NCBI GenBank assembly: GCA_902764875.1
Contig: CACWXP010000029.1
Span: 1-32,156 of the forward strand
Direction: 5' to 3'
Source: an uncultured Eubacteriales bacterium
GTDB taxonomy: Bacteria; Bacillota; Clostridia; Christensenellales; Aristaeellaceae
Length of the DNA: 32,156 bases
Shown here: in pieces, positions 1 to 7,517 of the stretch
Numbering within the stretch: the stretch's first letter is position 1
Layout: the number at the start of each line of letters is the position of its first letter
The notes under the pieces: model-generated
Seen by the model: the letters and a program-made list of their open reading frames with translations, nothing else
Database searches by the model: none
What the model was told of the DNA's origin: nothing
Program-made: the position numbers and the translations under genes

Positions 1-5
1 ATCCC

Positions 6-28
6 GAGTTTGACACTTGGAAGGTAGC
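6..28 (+). repeat. IS left terminal inverted repeat
   Basis: It begins GAGTTTGACACTTG and ends TAGC, and matches the reverse complement of 2068-2090 at 18 of 23 positions (conserved blocks GAGTTT, ACACTTG and TAGC). It lies downstream of the transposase stop. Confidence 0.8.
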
Positions 29-29
29 G

Positions 30-70
30 AAAACCCGCTGAGCGTTACGCCATAACGCAAAGCGGGTTTT
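30..70. terminator. Bidirectional hairpin terminator inside the IS left end
   Basis: A perfect 10-bp outer stem (30-39 with 61-70, AAAACCCGCT/AGCGGGTTTT) continues into a 6-bp inner stem (42-47 with 53-58) closed by a 5-nt loop. The outer stem ends in a T-run on either strand. It lies just downstream of the transposase stop, so it should end the transposase transcript and also block transcription entering from outside. Confidence 0.8.
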
Positions 71-100
71 ACTCTTTCGAAAAAGTGTTGTATGTAAACG

Positions 101-1960
101 TTACTTCAAGAGTTTTTTCAACATCTGGTTCAGTTCCTTTGGGCGGTAGTGAAGACGATCCAAAACCATGCCAGTAAACTGTGTCAGAGCATCTAGCGCT
201 TTGCTGCCTTCATACAGCGCCATATAGTGAACGTCGTGGACATTTACCACACTCATGTTTTTCAGTGTAGAGATCAGATCATCAGTGGTAATGTGGGTTC
301 CCTGGTCGTTAAGCTTAACTTCCAGAAGGCGATACACAAGGAGGGCGGTATAGCAGATCAGGAAGTGTGCCTTAATTCGGTCGGGGGTCCGGTGGTTAAC
401 AGGACGTCCGGAGAAGTTGGTTTTCATGATCCGAAAACAATCTTCTATCTGGTAGCGTTTTTTGGAGATGGCAAGGACTTGCTTTGCATCGTCATCCAGA
501 TTGGTCGCGACAGCATAGAAACCATCGTATTTCTCTTCTTCAGCGATTTTTTCCTCGTCAATAACAAAGGAAACCGAAGCTTTTTCTCCAGACTTGGTTT
601 GAGCAATGCGCTTCATGAAACGTTTGACGTCATTGGGTCCCTTTTTTATTTCTTCGGGATCATTGGTTACGAGTAGTTTCCTGGCTCGCTCGATTTGACG
701 ATTCCTGACAGCACGTTGGTATTCCATCATCTTGCGGGAAAAAGTAACAATCAGGCGCTGCTTCAGGATACCGGATGCCTTTACGCACTTGACCTTTCCG
801 TTCTTGCATACCTTCTCCTCGTACAAACCAAGATCCACAGCATGGTCAGCTGGGATGACCATGTAAGCAAAATCATTGTAAAGCGGCAAATTCTCCTCTT
901 TGAAACGGTCAAACTCCTTCATCTGAGCGATTGATACAGGAGAATCATCGGATAAAAGTTTGTAATCTCCACCTTCAAAGATCGCTTCTTTAAGGACATC
1001 ACTCAATTTTTTAATGGACTGTGTGACAATAAAGGCTCTGCCACCAAGGCTGTTGAACTTGCGGATGTTGTAGGAACCAAGGCCAGCGTCAGCACAGTAG
1101 ACAAACTGGGCACCTTCCAGCATTTTGACGATTTCTCTCTCCAGCGGAACGGCAGTAAGTTGCTCGCTCGTGTTTCCGGGATGCAGACACATACTGACCG
1201 GTATTCCTCTTTGGTCCATGAACAGTCCCATCTCGACAATCGGATTCGGACGATGTTCCTTGCTGTATCCAAACTGCCGTAATCCTGTCAGAATCTCCCC
1301 TGTAACAGGATCAACATATTCATCGTCGGCTTTTTCTGTTTCAAAATAGAAATTAGTGCAGTCGTAGTACATGACAGAAGTTTGCCGGGGAACAACATTG
1401 CTGCTTTGCTTGTAAAGCCAGGTCAGATAATCGTTATAATGCTCCTCCAACACATCCATGAACCGCATGATATGCTGGTAGGCAAAATCAGGCTTCTCAT
1501 AATAGGAATCCAGCCGATCCCAGGTACCATACTTGGAACGAGGATCAAGAATCCTGGCGTATGTCAGGAACCGATTGATGTCATAGCAGTTAAAGGTCAT
1601 CTTCCGGTCAGCGGTGATCTTGGTAAAGAAATCTTTCAGATTCAACTGCCCCATAATGTGCTGCAGGAAAAAGTAACCGGTATTAACGGCGGTAGATTGG
1701 GAAGCTTCCCGGTCTGTCTTTTTGACTCGCTCATTAAAATCACAGGTAAGTTCAATCTGTAGCCGTCCGGACCGGTACTCGGCATTCATCTTGTCGATTT
1801 CAGCCTTAACATATGCAATCGGATCGTCTGTGATTTTCAGTAATTCTGAATGCTTTCCAAAATTCTTGACATTTCGCGTGGTTGTTTTCTTTCCGTTACG
1901 GAATCCCTGTTGCGCATAATACGTCGGATCGCTGAGTCTCTTATCATAGTAAAGCTTCAA
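101..1960 (-). CDS. IS1634-family DDE transposase
   Basis: This is a transposase of 619 aa that would cut and rejoin the ends of the element. The DDE triad is visible: Asp200 in MYYDCTNFYFE, Asp291 in YCADAGLGSYN, and Glu506 in RYQIEDCFRIMK, where Tyr503 and Lys513 give the Y-x2-E-x6-K signature of IS4-type enzymes. The N-terminal part resembles the usual IS1634 start (YYDKRLSD). The frame is open over its full length, which is normal for the family, so the enzyme could be active. The start codon is TTG, preceded by an AGGGCGG-like site. It is transcribed alone, between hairpins on both sides. Several antisense frames inside it are shadows. Confidence 0.93.
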   Translation of the reverse strand: MKLYYDKRLSDPTYYAQQGFRNGKKTTTRNVKNFGKHSELLKITDDPIAYVKAEIDKMNAEYRSGRLQIELTCDFNERVKKTDREASQSTAVNTGYFFLQHIMGQLNLKDFFTKITADRKMTFNCYDINRFLTYARILDPRSKYGTWDRLDSYYEKPDFAYQHIMRFMDVLEEHYNDYLTWLYKQSSNVVPRQTSVMYYDCTNFYFETEKADDEYVDPVTGEILTGLRQFGYSKEHRPNPIVEMGLFMDQRGIPVSMCLHPGNTSEQLTAVPLEREIVKMLEGAQFVYCADAGLGSYNIRKFNSLGGRAFIVTQSIKKLSDVLKEAIFEGGDYKLLSDDSPVSIAQMKEFDRFKEENLPLYNDFAYMVIPADHAVDLGLYEEKVCKNGKVKCVKASGILKQRLIVTFSRKMMEYQRAVRNRQIERARKLLVTNDPEEIKKGPNDVKRFMKRIAQTKSGEKASVSFVIDEEKIAEEEKYDGFYAVATNLDDDAKQVLAISKKRYQIEDCFRIMKTNFSGRPVNHRTPDRIKAHFLICYTALLVYRLLEVKLNDQGTHITTDDLISTLKNMSVVNVHDVHYMALYEGSKALDALTQFTGMVLDRLHYRPKELNQMLKKLLK

Positions 1961-1977
1961 AAAAACCGCCCTGTTCT

Positions 1978-2006
1978 ATTATACCATAAACATACAGCAC
2001 ATACAA
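1978..2006 (-). promoter_or_regulatory. Transposase promoter
   Basis: On the minus strand a perfect TATAAT (1978-1983) lies 17 bp from TTGTAT (2001-2006). The start site would fall about 10 nt before the TTG start codon, leaving a very short leader and so weak translation. The -35 box is poor, which fits low transposase expression. Confidence 0.6.
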
Positions 2007-2029
2007 CATATAAATTCAGAAAATTTGAC

Positions 2030-2056
2030 AAAAAAACAAAAGCCTGTCAAGGCTTT
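2030..2056 (-). terminator. Hairpin and U-run insulating the transposase from read-in
   Basis: On the minus strand AAAGCC (2051-2056) pairs with GGCTTT (2039-2044) and is followed by a T-rich tract (2030-2038). It lies upstream of the transposase promoter, where it would stop transcripts entering the element from the tRNA side, a common safeguard in insertion sequences. Confidence 0.6.
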
Positions 2057-2067
2057 GCGGGGGCTTG

Positions 2068-2090
2068 GCTATCAATCAAGTGTTAAACTC
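2068..2090 (-). repeat. IS right terminal inverted repeat
   Basis: This is the partner of the repeat at 6-28. The reverse complement begins GAGTTTAACACTTG and ends TAGC. It lies on the promoter side of the transposase. Confidence 0.8.
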
Positions 2091-2163
2091 CCGTGACAGA
2101 AGAAGAAATTGCCGCCCTGAAGGAAATCTGACGCAAAACCTTCCGGTTTTCAAAATCTTTCCC

Positions 2164-2191
2164 TTGACAAAATCCGTTTCGGCGGTATAAT
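2164..2191 (+). promoter_or_regulatory. Consensus promoter of tRNA-Ser
   Basis: A perfect TTGACA (2164-2169) and a perfect TATAAT (2186-2191) are 16 bp apart. The -10 box ends about 20 bp before the first base of the tRNA. A full-consensus promoter is what a stable RNA gene would be expected to have. Confidence 0.88.
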
Positions 2192-2211
2192 TCTTTGATG
2201 TGACCATTTGT

Positions 2212-2302
2212 GGAGAGTTGGCTGAGTGGTCTAAGGCGCACGACTGGAAATCGTGTGTGGGGTGATACCTCACCTAGGGTTCAAATCCCTAACTCTCCGC
2301 CA
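2212..2302 (+). tRNA. tRNA-Ser (GGA anticodon)
   Basis: A 91-nt class II tRNA. The 7-bp acceptor stem pairs GGAGAGT (2212-2218) with ACTCTCC (2292-2298), followed by discriminator G and an encoded CCA (2300-2302). The anticodon stem CACGA/TCGTG (2239-2243, 2251-2255) holds anticodon GGA at 2246-2248, reading UCC and UCU. A long variable arm (about 2256-2274) and a T-loop with GGTTCAAATCC are present. Serine identity follows from the anticodon and the long variable arm. Confidence 0.96.
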
Positions 2303-2308
2303 AAAGGC

Positions 2309-2335
2309 GGCTTGCTTCCGGGCAGGCCTTTTTTT
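2309..2335 (+). terminator. Intrinsic terminator after tRNA-Ser
   Basis: GGCTTGC (2309-2315) pairs with GCAGGCC (2322-2328) with one G-U pair and a 6-nt loop, followed at once by seven T (2329-2335). It starts 7 nt after the tRNA CCA end. Confidence 0.85.
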
Positions 2336-2387
2336 CGTCCCTCTCCGCTTTTCTTTTCTGCGTCCTCTCATGTTTGGTTCGGCGCTC

Positions 2388-2416
2388 TTGTCTGTGTCTT
2401 TCCCGTGTGGTATCAT
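2388..2416 (+). promoter_or_regulatory. Candidate promoter for the HAD-like/YdcF pair
   Basis: TTGTCT (2388-2393) and TATCAT (2411-2416) are 17 bp apart, with 4/6 and 5/6 consensus matches. It lies 46 bp before the start of the HAD-like gene and after the tRNA terminator. Confidence 0.5.
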
Positions 2417-2462
2417 TTGTGCATAGTTTACGGCTGATGCATGATGAAAGCGGTGAAGCTCA

Positions 2463-2867
2463 ATGAAGGATCAGGCCCCGGAAAAAATGCGTGTCTCCTT
2501 CGATTTGGATGAAGTTCTGTTCGTTTCCGAAAAAACGCATAAAACAGGACCGCCCCTCCGTTTTCCGCTGAATCATTTTTACAAAGAAAGGCTACGGCTC
2601 GGAACGCCGGATGTGGTGAACACCCTCCAGCGGAACAGCAAAACCGTCCTTCCCCAAAAGCTGCCGAACCGTTACCGGATCTCTCTGCATATCGACGACG
2701 AGGCCGTCATCTGTTCCCTCGGGGCCCAGTACGGCTTCAAAACCTATCAGCTCTATGCCCAGGATGATAACTGGAAGGAAAAAATCATTACCTGGGCCGA
2801 AGAAGTCCGGAAGACGGTCGTCGCTTCCGCGGCCGCAAGAGAAAGCAAAGGAGAAACCTGCAAATGA
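2463..2867 (+). CDS. HAD-like protein, probably internally shortened
   Basis: A protein of 134 aa beginning with a HAD motif I-like segment (FDLDEVLF, Asp14 and Asp16) and ending with a motif IV-like segment (HIDDE, Asp78-Asp79) followed by GFKTYQLYAQDDNW. From memory, related bacterial HAD proteins have about 40 further residues in the middle, including the helix and the motif II Ser/Thr region. Here LRLGTPDVVNTL runs almost directly into the basic stretch before motif IV, which suggests an in-frame internal deletion. Catalysis is therefore doubtful. An alternative start at Met9 (2487) places the conserved MRVSFDLD at the N-terminus. The stop overlaps the next start by 4 bp (ATGA), so translation is probably coupled to the YdcF-like gene. 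Confidence 0.72.
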   Translation: MKDQAPEKMRVSFDLDEVLFVSEKTHKTGPPLRFPLNHFYKERLRLGTPDVVNTLQRNSKTVLPQKLPNRYRISLHIDDEAVICSLGAQYGFKTYQLYAQDDNWKEKIITWAEEVRKTVVASAAARESKGETCK

Positions 2868-4315
2868 AAAAATTTTTTTCCGCCCTTCTCTGTCTCGTTC
2901 TGTTGCTTTCCGCATGTTTTTCCTTTGCCGAGAACGCCGCTGAAACCACAGATGTTGTCTTTCCGGATCTCTCGGGCATCTGCAGCGAGGAACTTTCAGC
3001 CGAAGCCACGCGTCTTTACAATGATTTCTATCTGGATGCTTCCTGGCCGGTGTTGCTGTACGGAACAGATGACCCCTCCCTGCTTCCCGTCTCCGGAAAG
3101 CAGGCCTTTGTCGTTCTCGGGCTGCAGCTGGTGGACGGAGAAATGACCGACGAGCTGAAAGCCCGCTGCAACGCGGCCGCCGCGGCCGCAAAGGCTTTCC
3201 CGGAATCCGTTCTGGTCTGTTCCGGCGGCGCCACCGGGGAAAACAATCCCGCCCGCCACACCGAGGCCGGGCTCATGAAATCCTGGCTCACAAAGCATTG
3301 CGGCATCGCCGCCGGCAGAATCCTGACCGATGAAAAAGCCATGACCACTGCGGAGAATGCCCTGAACACTTTCGAAATTCTCCGTCAGCAGGGGATCGAA
3401 AGCATCACCCTGGTCACCTCGGATTACCATCAGCGCCGCGCCAATCTGCTTTACGGATCCCTCGCCGCTTTCAACCGCCTGTTCAACGGTTTCGACGTCA
3501 CCCTCATCGGCAGTTATGCCTGCGTAACCGAAAAAGGCAGCGCCCCGGATCCGCTGGATGCAATGGTGGCCCTGATACAGACCGAGGCGATCCTCACCGA
3601 GGTCTCCTCCGGCGTCGCCGAAGCCCGGGAAATGATCGCCAATTTTGCATCCAAAGGCGATCAGGCGGATGCGCTCAACGCGCCGCTGCTAGCCCGCATC
3701 CGCGCCTTTAATCCGCCCGCCGCCGCCTGCTGGGAAGAAATCATGAATCTCTGGAAAGAACTGTCAAAAAATCCGGAAGTCAACGGGGATGTGCTCCCCG
3801 ACGGACTTCCGGACACCAATGAACTTTGCATCGTGGCCCTGGGATACCAGCTGAATCCGGACGGAACCATGCGTCCGGAACTAGTCAACCGGCTGAAGGT
3901 CGTACTCTCTGCCGCCAAAAAGTATCCGAACGCCCCGATCGTCTGCACCGGCGGCCCCACCGCCGCGAATCAGAAAGACGCCACCGAGGCCGGAAAGATG
4001 CGGGACTGGCTGATCGCCAAAGGCGTTTCACCGGAAAGGGTTTATGCGGAAGGTGATTCCCTCAGCACCGTACAGAACGCGGTCTTCACCCTGAACCTGT
4101 TGTCGCTTTATGAGCCGCAGGTCACGCAGCTTGCCCTCATCTCCAGCGATTATCATATTCCCACGGGCATTCTGCTTTTTGAGACCCGATGCATTCTCAC
4201 AGCACCGGATCCTTCGACCCGCATCCGTGTTGTTTCCAACGCCTCCTGCCACGGAACGGCCGCTCTGTCTGTCAGCTTCCAGGCCGCAGCCCTCAGCGAA
4301 ATCGCGGGGTATTGA
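2864..4315 (+). CDS. Exported protein with two YdcF-like (DUF218) domains
   Basis: A protein of 483 aa with an N-terminal export signal (MKKFFSALLCLVLLLSAC). LSAC at 15-18 is a good lipobox, but SFA at 20-22 could also be a signal peptidase I site, so it is either a lipoprotein or a secreted protein. Two DUF218 domains lie in tandem: about 80-215 (FVVLGLQL, then CSGGATGE and TSDYHQRR) and about 320-465 (CIVALGYQL, then CTGGPTAA and SSDYHIPT). Both keep the GG and SDYH blocks, which points to an internal duplication. DUF218 proteins such as YdcF and SanA are linked to envelope functions, but their substrate is not firmly known. The start is supported by an AAAGGAG site and the ATGA overlap. 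Confidence 0.88.
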   Translation: MKKFFSALLCLVLLLSACFSFAENAAETTDVVFPDLSGICSEELSAEATRLYNDFYLDASWPVLLYGTDDPSLLPVSGKQAFVVLGLQLVDGEMTDELKARCNAAAAAAKAFPESVLVCSGGATGENNPARHTEAGLMKSWLTKHCGIAAGRILTDEKAMTTAENALNTFEILRQQGIESITLVTSDYHQRRANLLYGSLAAFNRLFNGFDVTLIGSYACVTEKGSAPDPLDAMVALIQTEAILTEVSSGVAEAREMIANFASKGDQADALNAPLLARIRAFNPPAAACWEEIMNLWKELSKNPEVNGDVLPDGLPDTNELCIVALGYQLNPDGTMRPELVNRLKVVLSAAKKYPNAPIVCTGGPTAANQKDATEAGKMRDWLIAKGVSPERVYAEGDSLSTVQNAVFTLNLLSLYEPQVTQLALISSDYHIPTGILLFETRCILTAPDPSTRIRVVSNASCHGTAALSVSFQAAALSEIAGY

Positions 4316-4321
4316 TGCGCT

Positions 4322-5332
4322 TCAGCAATCGATAAACTTCCGGAATTCCGGCAGAATGCCGATCCCGTCCGGATAATGTGCCGCGAACTGTGGCACCGCG
4401 TGGCTCGGGAAGCTGTTACCCTCAATGAAGGTCGGTCCGTCCGGTGTAATCGCCACGTCCCAGGCCACAAAGCGCATTTCCGGGAATTTCTGTGCTGCCT
4501 TCAGGCACATATCCTTTGCCTCTTCCCAGAACGGAATCTGGAATCCGATAATGCTCGTGTTGGTAATGGGGTGCTTGATAAAGGTGTTTCCCGCCTTGTC
4601 CGCGCCCACCGTCAGCAGTTTCCCGCTCTCAAGGTCAATCCGTGCGGCCATGCCGCCGCAGTCCACGTTGTCCATCACCTTTCCGTTGCCGATGCGCAGA
4701 AAAGCATACACAATGCCCTTCTGTTTGTCGCCCAGCAGCGTGGCAATCCGGCAGGTGTTCACCGACGTTGGGCAGAGCGATGCCATCTTCGGGTGCTGAA
4801 TCACCACTTCTTCCAGAATGCCCGTTCCGTCCTGCAACATCCGGTTTTTGAAGGCTTCTCCGCCGTCTTTCCAGTCTTCAGGCTGATATTTACGGATACC
4901 CTGCCCGCTGGATCCTTCCAGCGGCTTCCAGATCATTTCCTTCTGGTTTCTGCAAAGGGCATACAGTTCGTCTGGATCCGTGTCTTCCTTCACCACAATC
5001 CATTTTCGCGGAATCCATTCCTTGAACTGTTCGTTGAATTCGGCTTTGTCGTCAAAATAATGCCAGTATTCCTTGTTGTTCATCCGCCGCACGATATCAT
5101 TGGAAATCCCGCGGGTGATCACGGTGCTGCGCTGCTCGTCGTTCAGCTTATACATCTGCGCAATTTTATAGTCCATGTATCCCGCGTTGTATTTCACGGC
5201 GCAGCTGAGCATGTCCTTCATCAGCCAGGCTCTGCTTTTTCCGCTTCTTTTTTTGAGAATACCGGTCGTTTTCCACATGGCTTTTTTGTCCATTTTGCCA
5301 ACCCGGTCCATAAAATACTGCATACGGGACAT
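4322..5332 (-). CDS. Sugar-transfer-associated ATP-grasp protein
   Basis: A protein of 336 aa with the layout of the ATP-grasp family found with sugar-transfer and hexapeptide-transferase genes. Lys136 in IWKPLEGSSGQG is the likely nucleotide-binding lysine with its glycine-rich loop. Near the end, Asp292 (AWDVAITPDGP) and Glu304/Asn306 (FIEGNSFPSH) form the usual metal site. The family probably ligates a carboxylate to an amine or similar group during polysaccharide or cell-surface synthesis; the substrate is unknown. It starts 21 nt after the ychF stop with an AAAGGATG ribosome site, so both are probably co-transcribed. It converges on the YdcF-like gene with only 6 bp between stops. Confidence 0.85.
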   Translation of the reverse strand: MSRMQYFMDRVGKMDKKAMWKTTGILKKRSGKSRAWLMKDMLSCAVKYNAGYMDYKIAQMYKLNDEQRSTVITRGISNDIVRRMNNKEYWHYFDDKAEFNEQFKEWIPRKWIVVKEDTDPDELYALCRNQKEMIWKPLEGSSGQGIRKYQPEDWKDGGEAFKNRMLQDGTGILEEVVIQHPKMASLCPTSVNTCRIATLLGDKQKGIVYAFLRIGNGKVMDNVDCGGMAARIDLESGKLLTVGADKAGNTFIKHPITNTSIIGFQIPFWEEAKDMCLKAAQKFPEMRFVAWDVAITPDGPTFIEGNSFPSHAVPQFAAHYPDGIGILPEFRKFIDC

Positions 5333-5353
5333 CTCAATTCATCCTTTCATTCA

Positions 5354-6451
5354 TCAGACGTTGAAGCGGAACAGGGTCACGTCCCCGTCCTTCATCACAT
5401 AGTCCTTGCCTTCGCTGCGAATCAGGCCTTTCTCACGGCATGCTGTCATGCTGCCCTGTTCAACCAGCGTTTCATAGGGCACAACCTCCGCCCGGATAAA
5501 CCCTTTTTCAAAATCGGTATGAATCTTTCCGGCGGCCTGCGGCGCCTTCGTACCGTTCTGAATGGTCCACGCCCGGCATTCATCTTCGCCCACGGTCAGG
5601 AAGGATATCAGCCCCAGCAGCCGGTAGCAGGCGGTAATCAGCCGATCCAGTCCGCTCTGTCCGATCCCCATTTCTTCCAGGAACTCCGTCTTCTCCTCCG
5701 GGCTCATCTGGGCAATGTCTTCCTCAATGGCGGCAGAGATGGTAATCATTTCCGCCTTCTCGCTTTCGGCGATCTCCCGGACCGTTTTCAGGAAAGGTAT
5801 TTCGCTCTCGTTCTTCCCGATGTCGTCTTCGGAAATGTTCGCGGCATAAATCACTGGTTTGGTCGTCAGCAGGAACCATCCGTTCAGGATTTCTTTTTCT
5901 TCGTCGTCTGCGTCATAGGTTCTGGCCGGTTTGCCGCTTTCAAGGTGCGCGTAGATCTTTCCGGCCAGTTCCATTTCTGCGCCGGCCTTCTTGTCCCCGC
6001 CCCGGAAATTCTTCTCGGCTTTCTCCTTGCGCCGCTGCACCGTTTCCATGTCCGAAAAGATCAGTTCCAGGTTGATGGTCTCGATATCCCGCCCCGGATT
6101 CACCGATCCGTCCACGTGGATGATGTTCTCATTTTCAAAGCACCGAACGACGTGAACAATCGCGTCCACTTCCCGGATATGGCTCAGAAATTTGTTGCCC
6201 AGGCCTTCACCCCGGCTTGCGCCCTTCACCAGACCGGCAATATCCACAAATTCGATCGTGGTCGGCGTCACCTTCTTCGGGTGATACATCTCCGCCAGCA
6301 CGTTCAGCCGTCCGTCCGGTACCATCACGACGCCGGTATTCGGCTCAATGGTGCAGAAGGGATAGTTCTCCGCCTGTGCGCCGGCGTTTGTAATTGCGTT
6401 AAACAGCGTGCTTTTCCCGACATTGGGTAGTCCGACAACACCGAGTTTCAT
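5354..6451 (-). CDS. ychF: Redox-responsive P-loop NTPase YchF/OLA1
   Basis: An Obg-related NTPase of 365 aa that binds ribosomes and hydrolyses ATP in studied homologues. Visible parts are the Walker [10 protein letters not shown] (7-15), a DIAGL G3 motif, a long helical insertion with [17 protein letters not shown], and the C-terminal TGS-like domain ending [10 protein letters not shown] and VMKDGDV. In place of the GTPase NKxD box it has an NISEDD stretch, as is usual in YchF. The frame extends 31 codons upstream, but the start at 6451 is right: [15 protein letters not shown] is the family N-terminus, a GGAGAAAT ribosome site precedes it, and the upstream part covers the promoter. Confidence 0.97.
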   Translation of the reverse strand: MKLGVVGLPNVGKSTLFNAITNAGAQAENYPFCTIEPNTGVVMVPDGRLNVLAEMYHPKKVTPTTIEFVDIAGLVKGASRGEGLGNKFLSHIREVDAIVHVVRCFENENIIHVDGSVNPGRDIETINLELIFSDMETVQRRKEKAEKNFRGGDKKAGAEMELAGKIYAHLESGKPARTYDADDEEKEILNGWFLLTTKPVIYAANISEDDIGKNESEIPFLKTVREIAESEKAEMITISAAIEEDIAQMSPEEKTEFLEEMGIGQSGLDRLITACYRLLGLISFLTVGEDECRAWTIQNGTKAPQAAGKIHTDFEKGFIRAEVVPYETLVEQGSMTACREKGLIRSEGKDYVMKDGDVTLFRFNV

Positions 6452-6506
6452 ATTTCTCCGTTTTCTCCTCCGTTTGCACGAAAATAGCCGATAAGCTCGG
6501 CAATTC

Positions 6507-6535
6507 ATTATATAGAAGGGATTCGGATGCGTCAA
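6507..6535 (-). promoter_or_regulatory. ychF promoter
   Basis: On the minus strand TTGACG (6530-6535) and a perfect TATAAT (6507-6512) are 17 bp apart. The start site would lie about 50 nt before the chosen ychF start codon, which rules out the longer frame. Confidence 0.88.
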
Positions 6536-6537
6536 GC

Positions 6538-6566
6538 TTTCCAAACCGCCTTTCCTGTGATAAAAT
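6538..6566 (+). promoter_or_regulatory. uppP promoter
   Basis: TTTCCA (6538-6543) and TAAAAT (6561-6566) are 17 bp apart. It is back to back with the ychF promoter: the two -35 boxes are only 2 bp apart. Confidence 0.55.
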
Positions 6567-6599
6567 AACAGGAATGGTTTTTTTAGGGAGGTATTGTGT

Positions 6600-7475
6600 A
6601 TGAACGTGTTTCAGGGAGCCTTGCTGGGTCTCATTCAGGGGCTGGGTGAATTCCTTCCGGTTTCATCCAGCGGTCATCTGCTGCTTGCCCGCTTTTTACT
6701 CGGGATTCAGAATGCAGCCCCCGATGTCCAGGCGTCCTACAAGGTGCTGGATATTCTTCTGCATGTCGGCACGCTGATTCCTCTGGTCATTGTCTTCTGG
6801 AAAGACTGGATCAATATGCTTCGCCATCCGGTCAAAAACAGGCTTCTGCTCTATCTGGTCATCGCTTCCCTGCCCACCCTGGTGATCTATCTTGCCGCAA
6901 AGGTGCTCTTTCCGAATGTCGGCGGTCCGGGCGTCAGCGGCTTTGCTGTCTTTGATTCCGGCTGGTTCCTCGGCGCTTCCTTCCTCATCACTGCCCTCTT
7001 TCTTCTGCTCTGCGATCTCATATCCACCCGTCGTCCCCGTTCCGGAAAGGGCGTCGGCCCTCTCCAGGCGGTTGTGATGGGACTGTTCCAGGGCATCGGC
7101 ATGATCCCTGGCGTCTCCCGCAGCGGTTCCACGATCTTCGGCGGCGTTCTGTCCGGCCTGGATAAGAAAAAGGCCGCTTCCTTCTCCTTTATAATGAGCG
7201 CCCCGGCCATCCTCGGCTCCCTGATCATGGAAGGCAAGGACGCGCTGGACGAAGGCTATTTCAAACATCTTGAACTGGTGCCCACCCTTGTCGGCATCCT
7301 TGTTGCCGCCGTCGCCGGTTATTTCGCTCTCCGTTTCATGCTGAAGATCATCGCAAAAGTGCCGATGAGCGTCTTCGCCGTTTATCTGGCCGTCATCGGC
7401 ATCATTTTCCTCGTGATGCAGCTTTCCGGTTCATCCCTGCTCCCCACCTTCTCCGCCGCGGCGGCCATCCCGTAA
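6600..7475 (+). CDS. uppP: Undecaprenyl-diphosphate phosphatase
   Basis: An integral membrane protein of 291 aa (BacA/UppP family) that dephosphorylates undecaprenyl diphosphate, recycling the lipid carrier of peptidoglycan synthesis and giving low-level bacitracin resistance. Both family signatures are present: GLGEFLPVSSSGH at 14-26 with the catalytic Glu17, and MIPGVSRSGST at 168-178 with the conserved Arg. There are about eight hydrophobic segments. The start is ATG at 6600, 8 nt after a full AGGGAGG site; an in-frame TTG two codons earlier is too close to that site. The D,D-carboxypeptidase follows after 42 bp, making a cell-wall pair. Confidence 0.97.
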   Translation: MNVFQGALLGLIQGLGEFLPVSSSGHLLLARFLLGIQNAAPDVQASYKVLDILLHVGTLIPLVIVFWKDWINMLRHPVKNRLLLYLVIASLPTLVIYLAAKVLFPNVGGPGVSGFAVFDSGWFLGASFLITALFLLLCDLISTRRPRSGKGVGPLQAVVMGLFQGIGMIPGVSRSGSTIFGGVLSGLDKKKAASFSFIMSAPAILGSLIMEGKDALDEGYFKHLELVPTLVGILVAAVAGYFALRFMLKIIAKVPMSVFAVYLAVIGIIFLVMQLSGSSLLPTFSAAAAIP

Positions 7476-7517
7476 CCTTCCCGTTCGCGTTCGATCATCC
7501 CGAAAGGAGGAAGCCGC

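Larger units (their letters stand above)
3..2093 (-). mobile_element. IS1634-like insertion sequence
   Basis: One transposase gene fills almost the whole element and is bounded by imperfect inverted repeats at about 6-28 and 2068-2090 (18 of 23 positions match). Hairpins lie just inside both ends. The length of about 2.09 kb and the transposase of about 620 aa fit the IS1634 family of the IS4-type DDE superfamily. The exact tips are uncertain by about 3 bp, and a target duplication cannot be tested because the left flank is missing from the window. The element lies about 120 bp upstream of the tRNA-Ser gene and does not interrupt a recognisable gene here. Confidence 0.85.

Noticed and set aside
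2210-2437. A small plus-strand open frame over tRNA-Ser
   Set aside because: It lies across a complete tRNA and its terminator.
4340-4351. CCGGAATTCCGG palindrome near the convergent ends of the YdcF-like and ATP-grasp genes
   Set aside because: It lies in the coding part of the ATP-grasp gene, has no T-run and is too short for a terminator; probably chance.
4376-6430. A 684-codon open frame opposite ychF and the ATP-grasp gene
   Set aside because: It is antisense to two clearly conserved genes, has no ribosome site or family pattern and is rich in His/Phe/Arg as expected for a shadow frame.
5354-6544. Longer start of ychF at 6544
   Set aside because: The extra 31 codons cover the promoter -10 and -35 boxes and lack family similarity; [15 protein letters not shown] at 6451 is the normal N-terminus.
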